NCBI GenBank assembly: GCA_003864495.1
Contig: ML133478.1
Span: 179,129 to 243,128 of the forward strand
Direction of reading: 5' to 3'
Length of the DNA: 64,000 nucleotides
From: Nemopilema nomurai
Lineage: Eukaryota > Cnidaria > Scyphozoa > Rhizostomeae > Rhizostomatidae
Shown: in pieces, positions 45,401 through 54,700 of the stretch
How the letters are laid out: every line of letters begins with the position of its first letter
How positions within the stretch are numbered: the first letter of the stretch is position 1
Position numbers and translations under genes: made by a program
The notes under the pieces: generated by a model
Told to the model about the DNA's origin: nothing
Databases searched by the model: none
Seen by the model: only the letters and a program-made list of their open reading frames with translations

Positions 45401-45614
45401 GCGCTCGGACGAGTCTTCGCCTTGCCTACTAAGCAGACATCCTGGGGACGGCGACCACATGAGCCTCGAAAGATGGTATCAAGAGCAACTGAAGGAGGCG
45501 GAAGAAAGATGGCGGATAAAAGCAGAGGCAGACCAGCAGGCTTTACGTGATCGTGTTAAGGAACTGGAAGAGATACTTTTTCAGTTTACTGGGTCGCATA
45601 ACACGATGGTATAG
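21351..45614 (+). CDS. ANKRD6: Ankyrin repeat domain protein 6 (Diversin/Diego-like)
   Basis: Cytoplasmic scaffold; in vertebrates Diversin binds Axin and casein kinase 1 epsilon, damps beta-catenin signalling and promotes planar polarity/JNK signalling; fly Diego is related. Coding exons: 21431-21553, 22030-22128, 22829-22927, 23836-23934, 25470-25568, 26586-26684, 27210-27311, 27550-27624, 30182-30292, 30395-30643, 36407-36688, 40579-40652, 42269-43058, 44066-44768, 45370-45614; sum 3249 nt, 1082 residues. Residues 1-265 are ankyrin repeats; 266-770 a Lys/Ser/Glu-rich linker; about 795-880 and 1035-1070 coiled coils. Orthology rests on repeat signatures (LHLACQND, GDTPLHLCAEHGDKKIAKLLLE) and the C-terminal MSLERWYQEQLKEAEERW resembling human MEKWYERKIEEA. 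It is longer than human ANKRD6 (about 727) because of the linker. Another ankyrin/coiled-coil scaffold is the alternative. Confidence 0.85.
21403..21438 (+). promoter_or_regulatory. Upstream ORF overlapping the ANKRD6 start codon
   Basis: ATG at 21403 (G at -3, G at +4) opens an 11-codon frame, MVFTCNVLKNG, stopping at TAA 21436-21438, eight bases into the ANKRD6 coding frame. Such an overlapping uORF would be expected to lower initiation at 21431 unless scanned past. Confidence 0.55.
21431..21553 (+). CDS. ANKRD6: ANKRD6 exon: start and N-terminal ankyrin cap
   Basis: Residues 1-41, beginning MANGPVNPKLHKDLLLACGW and ending VKVQDQ at a GTGTGC donor. The second half (DVVLLLQQGASVKVQDQ) is the back half of an ankyrin repeat. 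Confidence 0.88.
22030..22128 (+). CDS. ANKRD6: ANKRD6 ankyrin repeat exon (residues 42-74)
   Basis: Exactly 99 nt, phase 0/0, acceptor TTTGCAG, donor GTAATA. NGRNCLHYAASKGHTNIVEI is a full repeat with the LHxAA core. Confidence 0.92.
22530..22672. repeat. Pyrimidine-rich tract in an ANKRD6 intron
   Basis: About 140 bases almost entirely C and T on the sense strand. Low-complexity sequence; the complementary strand yields an artefactual Arg/Glu/Gly-rich open frame. Confidence 0.8.
22829..22927 (+). CDS. ANKRD6: ANKRD6 ankyrin repeat exon (residues 75-107)
   Basis: 99 nt, phase 0/0, acceptor TTGCAG, donor GTAAGT. FGSTPLHQAAVNGHTECAAT with the canonical TPLH and GADVN ends. Confidence 0.95.
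23836..23934 (+). CDS. ANKRD6: ANKRD6 ankyrin repeat exon (residues 108-140)
   Basis: 99 nt, phase 0/0, acceptor TTGTAG, donor GTACCA. NGNTPLYEAVWNNQVDTVDL; TPLY replaces TPLH. Resembles the GNTALHEASWH repeat of human Diversin. Confidence 0.93.
25008..25069. promoter_or_regulatory. Paired E-boxes with a CRE-like site in an ANKRD6 intron
   Basis: Two identical GGTCACGTGG decamers (25008-25017, 25060-25069) flank TTACGTCA (25050-25057), in a locally GC-richer patch with GGCGGG nearby at about 25088. Suggestive of an intronic enhancer or alternative promoter. Confidence 0.35.
25470..25568 (+). CDS. ANKRD6: ANKRD6 ankyrin repeat exon (residues 141-173)
   Basis: 99 nt, phase 0/0, acceptor GATTTAG, donor GTGAGT. 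EGYTPLHLACQNDYGKIIQN; LHLACQN recurs at the equivalent repeat of human Diversin. Confidence 0.95.
26586..26684 (+). CDS. ANKRD6: ANKRD6 ankyrin repeat exon (residues 174-206)
   Basis: 99 nt, phase 0/0, acceptor CTTGTAG, donor GTAAAT. NGNTPLHIAIQNSHIDSVKT ending ANINIQNH. Confidence 0.95.
26850..27121. repeat. 28-bp minisatellite in an ANKRD6 intron
   Basis: About nine to ten degenerate tandem copies, unit beginning GGATGGCACTTTCTGCGTG and ending ACTCGCG. Clear 28-bp borders at 26850, 26878, 26906, 26982, 27010, 27038, 27066 and 27094; the 26934-26981 part has indels. Lies directly before the 27210 exon. Confidence 0.9.
27210..27311 (+). CDS. ANKRD6: ANKRD6 ankyrin repeat exon (residues 207-240)
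   Basis: 102 nt (one codon more than its neighbours), phase 0/0, acceptor CCTGCAG, donor GTGAGT. DGDTPLHLCAEHGDKKIAKL, closest to the [20 protein letters not shown] repeat of human Diversin. Confidence 0.94.
27550..27624 (+). CDS. ANKRD6: ANKRD6 exon: C-terminal ankyrin half-repeat (residues 241-265)
   Basis: 75 nt, phase 0/0. Encodes VGDSPKDIAVQLGNKDVAEL then IPTPM, capping the ankyrin stack like [20 protein letters not shown] in human. The donor GTTGGT is weak, so the 3' end is a little less certain. Confidence 0.85.
30182..30292 (+). CDS. ANKRD6: Candidate ANKRD6 linker exon (residues 266-302)
   Basis: 37 codons open between an AG at 30180-30181 and a GTATGC donor, phase 0/0, so it can be included or skipped without changing frame. 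Encodes GSTRQRSFALAPDDLPNLLQ and on to SQDND. GC content exceeds that of the flanks. No homologue recognised and the pyrimidine tract is poor. Confidence 0.45.
30395..30643 (+). CDS. ANKRD6: ANKRD6 linker exon (residues 303-385)
   Basis: 83 codons, phase 0/0, acceptor TTCTAG, donor GTATGT. Encodes ISRKQTKKSEAPGSPKRTPK, then a Ser/Pro-rich stretch. Low-complexity, basic then polar; assigned by phase continuity and exon-like composition rather than homology. Confidence 0.75.
36407..36688 (+). CDS. ANKRD6: ANKRD6 linker exon (residues 386-479)
   Basis: 94 codons, phase 0/0, acceptor GTCGTAG, donor GTACGC. Encodes DVYWQKNMSPSPERRGKNFE and a Lys/Arg/Ser/His-rich segment (RKKRRKY, SSSKHKNKED) that could act as a nuclear-localisation-like basic patch. 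The 5.8-kb intron before it holds no other convincing exon. Confidence 0.8.
39196..39258. repeat. 9-bp tandem repeat in an ANKRD6 intron
   Basis: Seven copies of TGTTCGCTA with a few substitutions. Confidence 0.85.
39938..39945. promoter_or_regulatory. Perfect CRE palindrome
   Basis: TGACGTCA, the full CREB/ATF site, in an ANKRD6 intron, followed closely by CACGACGTG. A single octamer could be chance. Confidence 0.25.
40579..40652 (+). CDS. ANKRD6: ANKRD6 small basic exon (residues 480-503)
   Basis: 74 nt, phase 0 in, 2 out, acceptor TTTTGCAG, donor GTAAGT. Encodes LFKKKKPTSAKKVSSKKLRR then VLEQ. The split Gly codon joins in frame with the next exon. Confidence 0.75.
42269..43058 (+). CDS. 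ANKRD6: ANKRD6 large charged exon (residues 504-767)
   Basis: 790 nt, phase 2 in, 0 out, acceptor ATTGCAG, donor GTTAGT. Starts EDEISLTSPKSLEKSETADT; contains SLEEQIHQRKGLREFLKD, an acidic patch (GDDEEEEIVVIRLD) and long Lys/Glu/Ser stretches, largely disordered. Three TLE/TLK motifs lie here. The frame runs past the donor into the intron. Confidence 0.9.
44066..44768 (+). CDS. ANKRD6: ANKRD6 central coiled-coil exon (residues 768-1001)
   Basis: 703 nt, phase 0 in, 1 out, acceptor TTTTCAG, donor GTAAGG. Starts FEVLLDETCGAEGG. The stretch VTFEKIHKLEKRFKHFLQLT onward has heptad spacing and corresponds in place to the LINKLENQL coiled coil of human Diversin. The tail is acidic. Confidence 0.9.
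45370..45614 (+). CDS. ANKRD6: ANKRD6 last exon: C-terminal coiled coil and stop
   Basis: 245 nt, phase 1 in, acceptor TTTGTAG, stop TAG 45612-45614. MSLERWYQEQLKEAEERW then ALRDRVKELEEIL matches the C-terminal coiled coil of human Diversin. The protein ends in NTMV, fitting a class I PDZ ligand. Confidence 0.9.
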
Positions 45615-48600
45615 GCATCTCGAGATTCACTAGGCCTGTTTCTGTGCTCATGCGATCCATTTCGAAGTTATGGAGCTCCAGCCTGTAGCTGCTACAGATG
45701 TCAGATGTCTTGGGAGCTGTTCGCAGTCTGCAAGGCATCGTTCTCTCAAGAACGTGGGAATGAATCCTGCTGTGGTTCACAGCTATCGAAATGCCTTTGG
45801 AAGCTCATTCGTAGGATGACAATGCACTCTAACATGTCCTTGTTCTCTACGGATTTGTTAGCTGGGTAATGAATGAATGTCAAAGTGAACATCGATTTCC
45901 ACGCTCTGGATCTGCTGTGTAATCCAGCTCCCTTTGTTTCAATTGAAGGAGCTTCATCCCTCCCCTTTACTGTGCTCCCTTCAGTAACGTGCGAAAGTGT
46001 ATACGTTCTGAAACTAGCCAATTGATTTTTTAAAATCATATGCATTTTATGTATCATTACATTAGAACAGTCTGAAAAGCCATCCCCCATAAAGCCACAG
46101 GTTGAGGATGCCAAGAAAGCTGTGAATTGGGATGTACATGTTAGGCCATTGATAAATAGAAAGTTCTTCCCATTTTTTCACTCCTTGCTTAGTCCATTTC
46201 AAATTGTTTCAAACTTTTCCTTCATTCCTATGATTTATGATCATTTCGTTGGTGGTCATTTCGAAACAGAACCCAGTTTACTCTAGCTTATTAGAAGAGT
46301 TGATCTATTTGAAACAAAACTCTATTAGGTGCCACGAGCCTTGGTCATAACCGAAACGGGACCGGCCTGGCAAATAGATCCCATACAACTTCCTGTGTTG
46401 AAAAAGTCTGATGTTTTCTGCTTTGCTCCTCAAAAGAACATTTTTTGATTCATCTTAAACAACATTTATCTGCCTTCTTCATTTCATCAAATGGCGTTTT
46501 TAAACTGCATGTTAATGGCTATTTCGATGCTTCGAGGGCTTGAAAGCCACTACTTTTTAGCTTATAAGATATAATTTTGAAGGATTTCCAATATATTTAT
46601 TAGGGTTTGTCATAAATTAATGCAGAATTAGAAGCCTAATTATCTTGGTTAAGAAGTCGTTCCTTGTGGAAGAAGGACTGTTAAGCTTCGATGTTGCTGA
46701 AGCACCGGTTTCCAAAGTCCTTCGAATCGTTCAACGTTTGATTTACACACGCTGCTGAAAGTTTCTTTTGCATTTGCCAGTTTCGTTATTAACGGATATG
46801 CTCCTAACAGAAAGGTCGTTTGTTTGTGAATATGTACATTTGAGGCTTAATTTGCAGGTCACGCGTTGACGACAAGCAAATTGTAGTATTTGTGTAGAAT
46901 ACATATTTTCTCAAGTCAAGCGTAACTTGGTATTTTTCTTCGAAATTCTTCCATTGATGAAGAGTCAACTGTAATGTGGAAATCACATCAAAGGGATTTT
47001 GATTTGGATTGGATTTTATTTGACTTGAAAATTTGGATTCCCGGGAAGTTCTCAAAAGAATCAAGTTGCTTCGTTGACAGGATCGTGGCATTACTCCTTT
47101 TGTTATTTGTCGTGCTTGCGATATCAGTGTCTTGAGATAAAATGTTATATTTTCATCATTTTATCTAGCAACTACAAGCCTCCTGAACGGGGAATCTATT
47201 TTGCATTTTCACATTTGCCTTAAAAGAAGTATGGTTATGTACCCCAGGGCTGATTTCTAGCTCTACTCCTTTTGATTTAAATTTAGGGTCTTTGTTAGGT
47301 ATTCTATTCAGTCAAATTGTTAAGGAATGTGAGTCAATTCCAATACTGTAATCGTAGTAGGCTGGAAGATTAATTAAACTTTCACCAGGATTTTTGCACG
47401 GAGGTTAAGAGCTGCTTCTACATGGAGATTCTTTTTATGAGAGTGTTAGCAATACCTTTTTGCATCTTAACCTTATTGTTTTCGCTCTTTGTCTGTTTGA
47501 CTCTTTGTCTGTTTGATGAGGCTGTTGCGACAGTACAGCTGCAAAAAGGCTGATGAGCAACAGAAAGAACCTTATTGGTGCCAGAGATCAGACGATAAAC
47601 CCAAATTAAGAGCTGCTTCTACATGGAGATTCATTTTGGGAGTTGCACCCAGTTGGATTTCTAGAAACCGGGGCAGCCAATTATTCGAATTGATCATGCA
47701 CTTAACCAACAAAGTTCTAGTGGATGTTTGCTTCATTTATCTTCCTTGTCAATAACTTTCAAAATTGGATTGGATTGGCGTGTTGGACTTCGACTCCAAC
47801 TGACGTTTATGCCTCAAAATATGAACATTTTGATGTCAGAAAAGGGGACTTTTTTTATGGCCCAAAAAGTTAGGTAGCCTTTTCTGGGTAAAACTTCCTT
47901 TCGTAAGACTCGGAAAAGTTTCTTAAAACTCACTTTGCTTATCAAATTGTTGCTCTCGTCCACTTTGCCTTCTGTTGCACTTTTTATTGACAATTTCTAT
48001 TTTTAACATTGTCGCGAAAATGGATAATTATGTCTCAAATGCGGATCTATAAATCCCCCTGACCCCTTGCATTGCACTTACCCATTTTGCAAGGGCCGCC
48101 CTCACCAATAATCCCTCTGAAGGTTTTTCCTTTTCATACTCTGAAACCATGCACAACTCAGTTCGCGGTAGCAGTATCAGGTTTTCGCCTTAATGCGTTG
48201 ATTTATTCTCAAGTCACCAGCAAAATACCAAAATCCATTTCGAATTTGCAGAAATATGTCAGCAATTTTCCTTTTACTAAAAGCCTCTGCCATAAACCAA
48301 ACTTCTGGTTGGTTTTAATACGTGTTATTGACAAACATAAATCTCTTGATGATTAGAAGTTTTGGAAGTGGCGAATCAAGAAAGGTAATCTTTCGAGCGA
48401 AGTATAATCTTGCAATAATCTTGGCTAGGATGAGACCAATTTCTTGCCGCTCTGGGATTGTCAACTGCTAGATACAGCTGATCTGACCGTTCGATTATTA
48501 TCAAGTTATCATCAACAGTGTAGATTCTACACTATTCTCGGGCCTACTATTTGAGCAAAGTTAACTTCTGTGCTCCACCCCCTTCTACGCCCACCGCTTT

Positions 48601-48658
48601 CCCTCCCTCAGCAGCAACAACAACAGCAAACATATCTCTTTCTCGTGAAGTTGTCAAG
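45615..48658. other. ANKRD6 3' UTR and intergenic region up to ACAT1
   Basis: About 3 kb. The first few hundred bases are presumably ANKRD6 3' UTR, but no AATAAA is visible to fix its end. A 27-bp direct repeat and a 16-bp tandem duplication lie at 47.4-47.6 kb. The last part is the ACAT1 promoter and leader. No convincing gene on either strand. Confidence 0.6.
47405..47632. repeat. 27-bp exact direct repeat with an internal tandem duplication
   Basis: Bases 47405-47431 and 47606-47632 are identical, with weaker similarity beyond. Between them CTCTTTGTCTGTTTGA occurs twice in tandem (47485-47516). Looks like a local duplication rather than a mobile element. Confidence 0.75.
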
Positions 48659-48666
48659 ATGGCGGC
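48655..48666 (+). promoter_or_regulatory. YY1-type element over the ACAT1 start codon
   Basis: CAAGATGGCGGC, the classical YY1 consensus, spans the initiator ATG and also gives a strong Kozak context (A at -3, G at +4). Typical placement just downstream of the transcription start of housekeeping genes. The leader before it is C/T-rich, then CAA-rich. Confidence 0.55.
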
Positions 48667-48700
48667 ACTTCTCTCGAACCAAGGAAAATTGCTGCAAGCT
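48659..48700 (+). CDS. ACAT1: ACAT1 exon 1: start of presequence
   Basis: First ATG of the leader; encodes [14 protein letters not shown]. The donor reads GTATCCTT, the U12-type 5' splice consensus. The frame would continue into the intron to a stop at about 48757. Confidence 0.8.
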
Positions 48701-51700
48701 GTATCCTTCGAGATTATTATTTATGAAGTGTTTAAGCAGCTAAATATAAAGTTTTGACGAGAGCAGAACTTATGAGTTGAAAATGGAAACTGCTTTTTGT
48801 TTTTTTGGACTTTGCAGAACAGAAATAAAACTAGTCGAACGTGTGAATTGATGATGTGGAATTTAGACTTCACCTGTGCACTCCTTTTTTGTGTTAACAA
48901 TCAAATTTGATTGTTTGGTGGTATTTCTAAGGTATCATTCCTCAAATATCTTTATGTAAATGTGCTTATTACTCACAGCTTTTTCGAAAATATGGTTGAA
49001 TTAAGATTCCGGCTCGCCCATCAGAGCAAGTTGGAGAGAGGTCGAGAAAAGATGAATAACTAAAGTCACTGTTATCAAGCTCAACTTTCGATTTCCTTGC
49101 AATAAGAAAATTAATCTAAAATTGCTAAAGCGATTTTTTTAAATTCAATGTCCAGTGCCTAGTAAAAAAGCTACAAGAAGGAATTTGAAGGTCAGTTTAG
49201 TTGTCTCACCTTAAATCATCAAAAGATTTCCTCTAAAAGTGCCTTGCTAAGAGCATTTTCATCACAAAGAAGAATTGATGTAAGTTGCCTAGTATTCACA
49301 TTTCTAGCTTTCCTCTTGCAACATTTTACAATTGACTAACCATTGGGCCAGGGGTCCGGAGCTTTAGGGCTTCCTGACAAAAATGAACACCCCTGGAAAA
49401 TAGGTATGTATTCATTGGATTAAATCAAGATGAAATCATGACAATGATGAATCCTCTATTTGCAATCCCAAATTTCTAGCCTGCTCTGGAAAAAGTATAC
49501 ATCTGTGCCTATGTGACTGATGATATTTGTGTAATCAATGAAATTTTCATTATACTTGAGTTTAATTCCATCTTTCTAGGATGTTGTAATTGTAAGTGCC
49601 AGAAGAACTCCCATTGGTTCATTCAGAAGTGCCTTGGCATCAATACCAGCTCCTAAACTTGGGTCTGTTGCAATTACAGCAGCAATTGACAATGCAGGTA
49701 GCGATATTAAAAGTGTTTATTTTCATCTGGTTTGTTGTTGTAATTTAAGATATGTAGCCCCAATATCAGCTGCTTTTGGCTGGATAACTGTCTTTCTATT
49801 AAAATGCATTTTTGTATAAGGGGAAACAGCCTCTGCAAAAGTAAAATTTGGTTATTATAGTGAATGTATATTTAGTTGATAGAATCCAAAAGGCCTTGTT
49901 CTTAATTTTTTAATTTTAATGATAGCTAAAATCTCTTAGTATTATAGTCCATGCTAGATGTTCTCTCATATATAAGTACCTCTTGTACCTTCAGCATAGA
50001 GCTCTTTTTATATCTGTTTTAAGTATTGTGCATGAGACTGAATTTGAAAAACTGTAATGAATAATTATTTTTCATAGGACTGAAGCCATCTGATGTAGGC
50101 GAAGTGTACATGGGAAATGTTTTGTCTGCAATGTCTGGCCAAGCACCAGCTAGGCAAGCTGCTTTGGGAGCTGGTGAGTTTCTAGCCTGCGTCCAGACTC
50201 GAAGTATTTTACCCAAACTGTTTAAAATGATTATTTTTGTACATTAGGTTTCAGAGAAAGAGCAGGCTTTTCTGCCATCATGGAATTAGAGCTTTACTGC
50301 CTTCTACCTAAAACTCTCTAAAACTTTATTTGCTCAATAGTTTAGCTTACACAGTAAATCAGTTCAGTTGGTCCACACTCTACAATCCGTCTGCTGACAT
50401 TGCAATGTATTTGCAAAACCCAAGTTTTGGTTTTCTTTCAGAACATCCAGCTAAATGATGTCAAATGTCTGCTTTCTCTAAATTCTTATTTTATTTGTGT
50501 TGCAAGTGAATTACTTGGAAAACCTCTTAATCAGCAAAGCACCATTCTGACAAGTTAACTCCAGAGCAATTTTATTTAACTCTTATAGCTGCTTGTTGCT
50601 TTTTATCGATAAATTGATGCTAAGAATGGATTTGTTCCTTTTAGTTTCTCCCCACCCCCTTTTTGGCTGTTTCATACACATCCTTTTTGTATTTATCTAT
50701 TACATTCTTTTATGAACTTTTTTAAACATTATTGTTGAGATATCATTCAAACTATATCTTTCAACTACTTTGGGGTGCCTTATCTGCAGTCAATTTTTTC
50801 TGTGATGCAAATTAAGTTTGTCAGTCACCTTATAATTCTTTATCCTATTTGATCTATTTTGTAACACATAAAATTATCCTATTTTGATTCATTAATGATT
50901 TGCCTCAGACAATCCAGAGTGCTTCCTCTTTCTCTTCAAATTTATTTAACTGTCTTCTATTTTCTTTTTTGTGCAATAGGAATTCCAACGACAACTCCAT
51001 GCACAACAATAAACAAAGTCTGTGCATCTGGTATGAAGGCCATAATGATGGCTTCTCAAGCCATTGCAACAGGTTGTCAGGTAAAACTTCTCTCTAGGCA
51101 AACCAATGAGGCTGCATGTACATTATTCTGATTGATCAGCTAGGTCTTCCAAACTTTATAATGCCATGTATCATTATTTTTTCATTATTTATTTCATAGC
51201 GACATCTGTATGGAAAGTTTTTGAAAGTTTTTGCTCAATTTTTGAAAAATGACTCAATTTTCGAAAAATAGAGCCTCTTATGTATTTTTTCAATTTTCTA
51301 TGTTTCAAGAGTGGAATTCAGGGGAACATGCCATTGAATATCTAGCGCAGTTCTAAACCTGTTGTATCATTCCACTTTGATGATGTCCCTGATGTGTGAA
51401 TGGGTCCTACTTGGAACAGATTTCTTACCCCCTTCTCAAGTAGATTTTTAATTCTGGAGAAAAGTAGGAAAAACTAGCGAATTCCACTTTCTATAAGTTT
51501 TCATTTGTACTTAGAGCCAGCACTTACTGAGCATTACATCAACATTTTTAGTATTTTCTGAGTGTTTTTTCGAAAATTGTAAAATTGCTCTTTGCGATCC
51601 AGGAAATCATGGTGGCGGGTGGCATGGAGAGTATGTCGAATGTACCGAACTACGTCAGTAGGGAGACACCGGTCTACGGCGGATTTAGAGTCGAGGTTTG

Positions 51701-54700
51701 TTGATTGAGTTTTTCTTGGGTAACGAAGAGCTAGCGAAGCCAAGCCAATTGAAAAGCATTGGTCCCACGTTGCTTAAGACAAAATTGCAACAGAGGCATC
51801 GCATCTTTGACTAAGGGGGAGCTTGTTGTTTTATGAGCGTCAAATGTAATGCGTCGCTTTGCCTCGGACGAAACAAGTAGAGCATATCCGGTTCCTTTCT
51901 GGTGTGAAATATAGTTGTTGTATTTGCTGCTTGTGTTTAACTGCAGTATGTTTTGATTGATCTCCAATGTTTAAATGATATTCGTGGGGGATGCTGGTAC
52001 AAAAATGTTGGTCATTAAAGGAAAATGGCGTGAATGATTTGAAAATGAAGCGGAGATTGGAACTGTGTGATTTGTTTGTGTATGTAGGTCTTTACCTCTT
52101 AAATGCACCCATTACACAAAATCATTATTTTATTTGCAAATATTCGGTCCACTCCACGCTGCAGTTAGTACAATACCTTCCCTTGCCACCTTGCTGCAAT
52201 CCAGCAGACATTCTCCATAATGATGCGCAAGTTGCCTAGAAGTCGGTGGCTTTGAAAGGCTGCGAACCGGGGACTGGGGCCTACCTACGTCATGCTTTTC
52301 AATGTAACGACACAATATTCGCAAACTAATTTAAAATAGTTAGCAGAAACAATAGCAGTGAGTGCAGTCATGGCTATGCTAATGGATCTGCGAAGTTTCC
52401 GATCAGTTGAGAGGCTTCATAAGAACTCTTTGCGACGCCCCACATATCGCTGCTTATTAAAATTTGGAGATTTCAATCTACAAATCTAATATGCCCAGAG
52501 TTGAATTTGCCCTTATCGAAGTTGGTTTTCCTTTAGTGAAATTCCTGAATGCAGTAATAGGATTAGAGTTAAAAGAAGACCAGGTCCCTTTGGCCGTCTA
52601 AGCTTTTAGTATGAGTTCGCCTGCAAGTTTTGTGTACGTTACCATAGGAAGCCCGACACACATGATCGTCTGTTCTTGTGTTGGAATCCAGGTGTCTAAG
52701 AATGGCTAGATTATTTTTTCTTATTTAAAAAGGTTCATCGAAGTCTGTTCACTGTACGTTCATGTCCCTTTATCATCAACTTGTGCTTATGATCACCGAG
52801 CTCTTCAATTAGGGGCGCGACAAGAGTGCGTGCGTCTAGACTTGCTCAACTGCTGGACGTCCCGTGACGTCAATCACTTTTTATCGAAATGGCATCTTCA
52901 TTGAAAATGATCTTCATGCCAGCATGCTCGTTGCATGTCGTACCGGCTCTTTCGAACAGTTGATAACTTCTGGTGGAAGATTCTGCCCGAAGCAGATGTT
53001 GGGTAGCCCTTTTCCGCTTCCGGATACAATGAAACTTTATCTCCGGGCCACTTGTGTTCCGTTTTTCCCAGGTCTGTTGAGCACCGCATCGCTATTTGCG
53101 GATCCACATTCCCTTTTAAGTAATGTGTTTCTATCCCTCTAAAGAAAATATTAAAGACTCTTCTTCCAAACCTTTGGCAACATGCAACGTCTGCTTGTCG
53201 CTTGGTTGATATCTCGCCGCACACCATTTCCGAACGGCCTAACATAGTCAAATACTTTTTTCTGCGGTACTAAAACTTTTGTACCTTGTTTTCCTAGAAC
53301 TTGCCTTCCTTTGATAACTTATAACATATTTTATCGTTTTGTAACAACTTGGTAAATTTCTAGGACGGCATCCTCTACGATGGCCTAACTGACGTTTACA
53401 ACAAATTCCACATGGTAAGCCAAAAAAGTAGTTGACTAATATTAAATTGTATTGTAGTTGCATTTCATTAACTCGTGTCATGGTATGACAAATTATGAAG
53501 AGGAACATGACAAGTTTATAATGCCTTCACGGTTTTCCTATTATATTAATGATCTAAAGAGTTTTTCGAATGTTAACACTGGAGATTTGTTTTGATAGGC
53601 CCATTAACAATGCCATTTAATTGTTAACCCTGTCTTTCCCTTCTGGTCTTCGTGGACCTTCTAAAGGCTTTTTTACTGAATGAAAATGCACATAACTTAA
53701 CGAAAAATTTCCAGTTTTTATCTTGGAATCATGTTTTGATAACAAGTTGGAAGGTTACAACACTATGTGTCTTGTTTATTTTTTACTTTCGCCCAAAGCG
53801 CTGTCAGGTCTGTTTTGATGAATTTTGGGGCGAGCAGGAATTTTCTCAAACACTGCTGTTGATTAATTTGCTTTTAAATTTTTCGCTTCAAACAATAGTA
53901 CTTTATTTCAGGGTGTTTGCGGGGAGAACACTGCTTCCATGAAAGGGATATCGAGAGAGCAGCAGGATGAGTTTGCAATCAGCTCTTACACTAGGAGTGC
54001 GGACGCATGGAAGGTAATGAAGCAATCTTCAATTTTATTTATTGGTATTCTTTCGCAAAGAGCATTTATTTGCAAACCTGCCGATTTGCTAAGGAAACTT
54101 TGTCTCCTTGCCAGACCAAATCCATATTTCCAGCGCATTAACTGACGCTAATGGTCTTCTCCTCATTCTTTCCCTTTCAAAGTGTGCTGCAATTTCTCAT
54201 TTAAATTGCAATGTCTCAATGACTGATACATTAGGACTTATTAATTCTTACTTGACAAAGAAGCGTAGATTGTCTCCAGATTGAGTTGTCACTTAAAGGG
54301 GGAAATGCTGGAAACAAACCACTCGCTTCATGTTGTAGACGAATCACCATGTAGATGAAAGACTTACTTATGTTTACTAATGATATATAATCATACCACA
54401 TTAATCCTATATAACATACAATCCTACTACATTTATCCCACCTAACATATAATCCTACCACATTTATCCTACATAACTGTCTGGTCCTAAAGTGGACCCG
54501 ATTTCTTAATTCGGTAGAAAGCTGCTTTTGTAAATAATGCAGATTTGTGGACTTGAATACTGAACGCTTGAAATCTACGATGTTTTTTAATGTTAGCTTC
54601 GTCTCTGCATATTAGAAGATTAACAGTCACAGTCCTTAATAAAGTTTTTTCTTTGTCTTATTATTTTATACTCTACAGTACTTCATCCTGATATTCAGTT

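Noticed and set aside
45746..46114. 122-codon frame on the minus strand
   Set aside because: Lies antisense to the probable 3' UTR of ANKRD6, with no family resemblance or splice partners.
49240..49279. Alternative ACAT1 exon 2 starting after AAAAG at 49239
   Set aside because: Out of frame with exon 1, and it does not fit the distance to the branch-point-like element.
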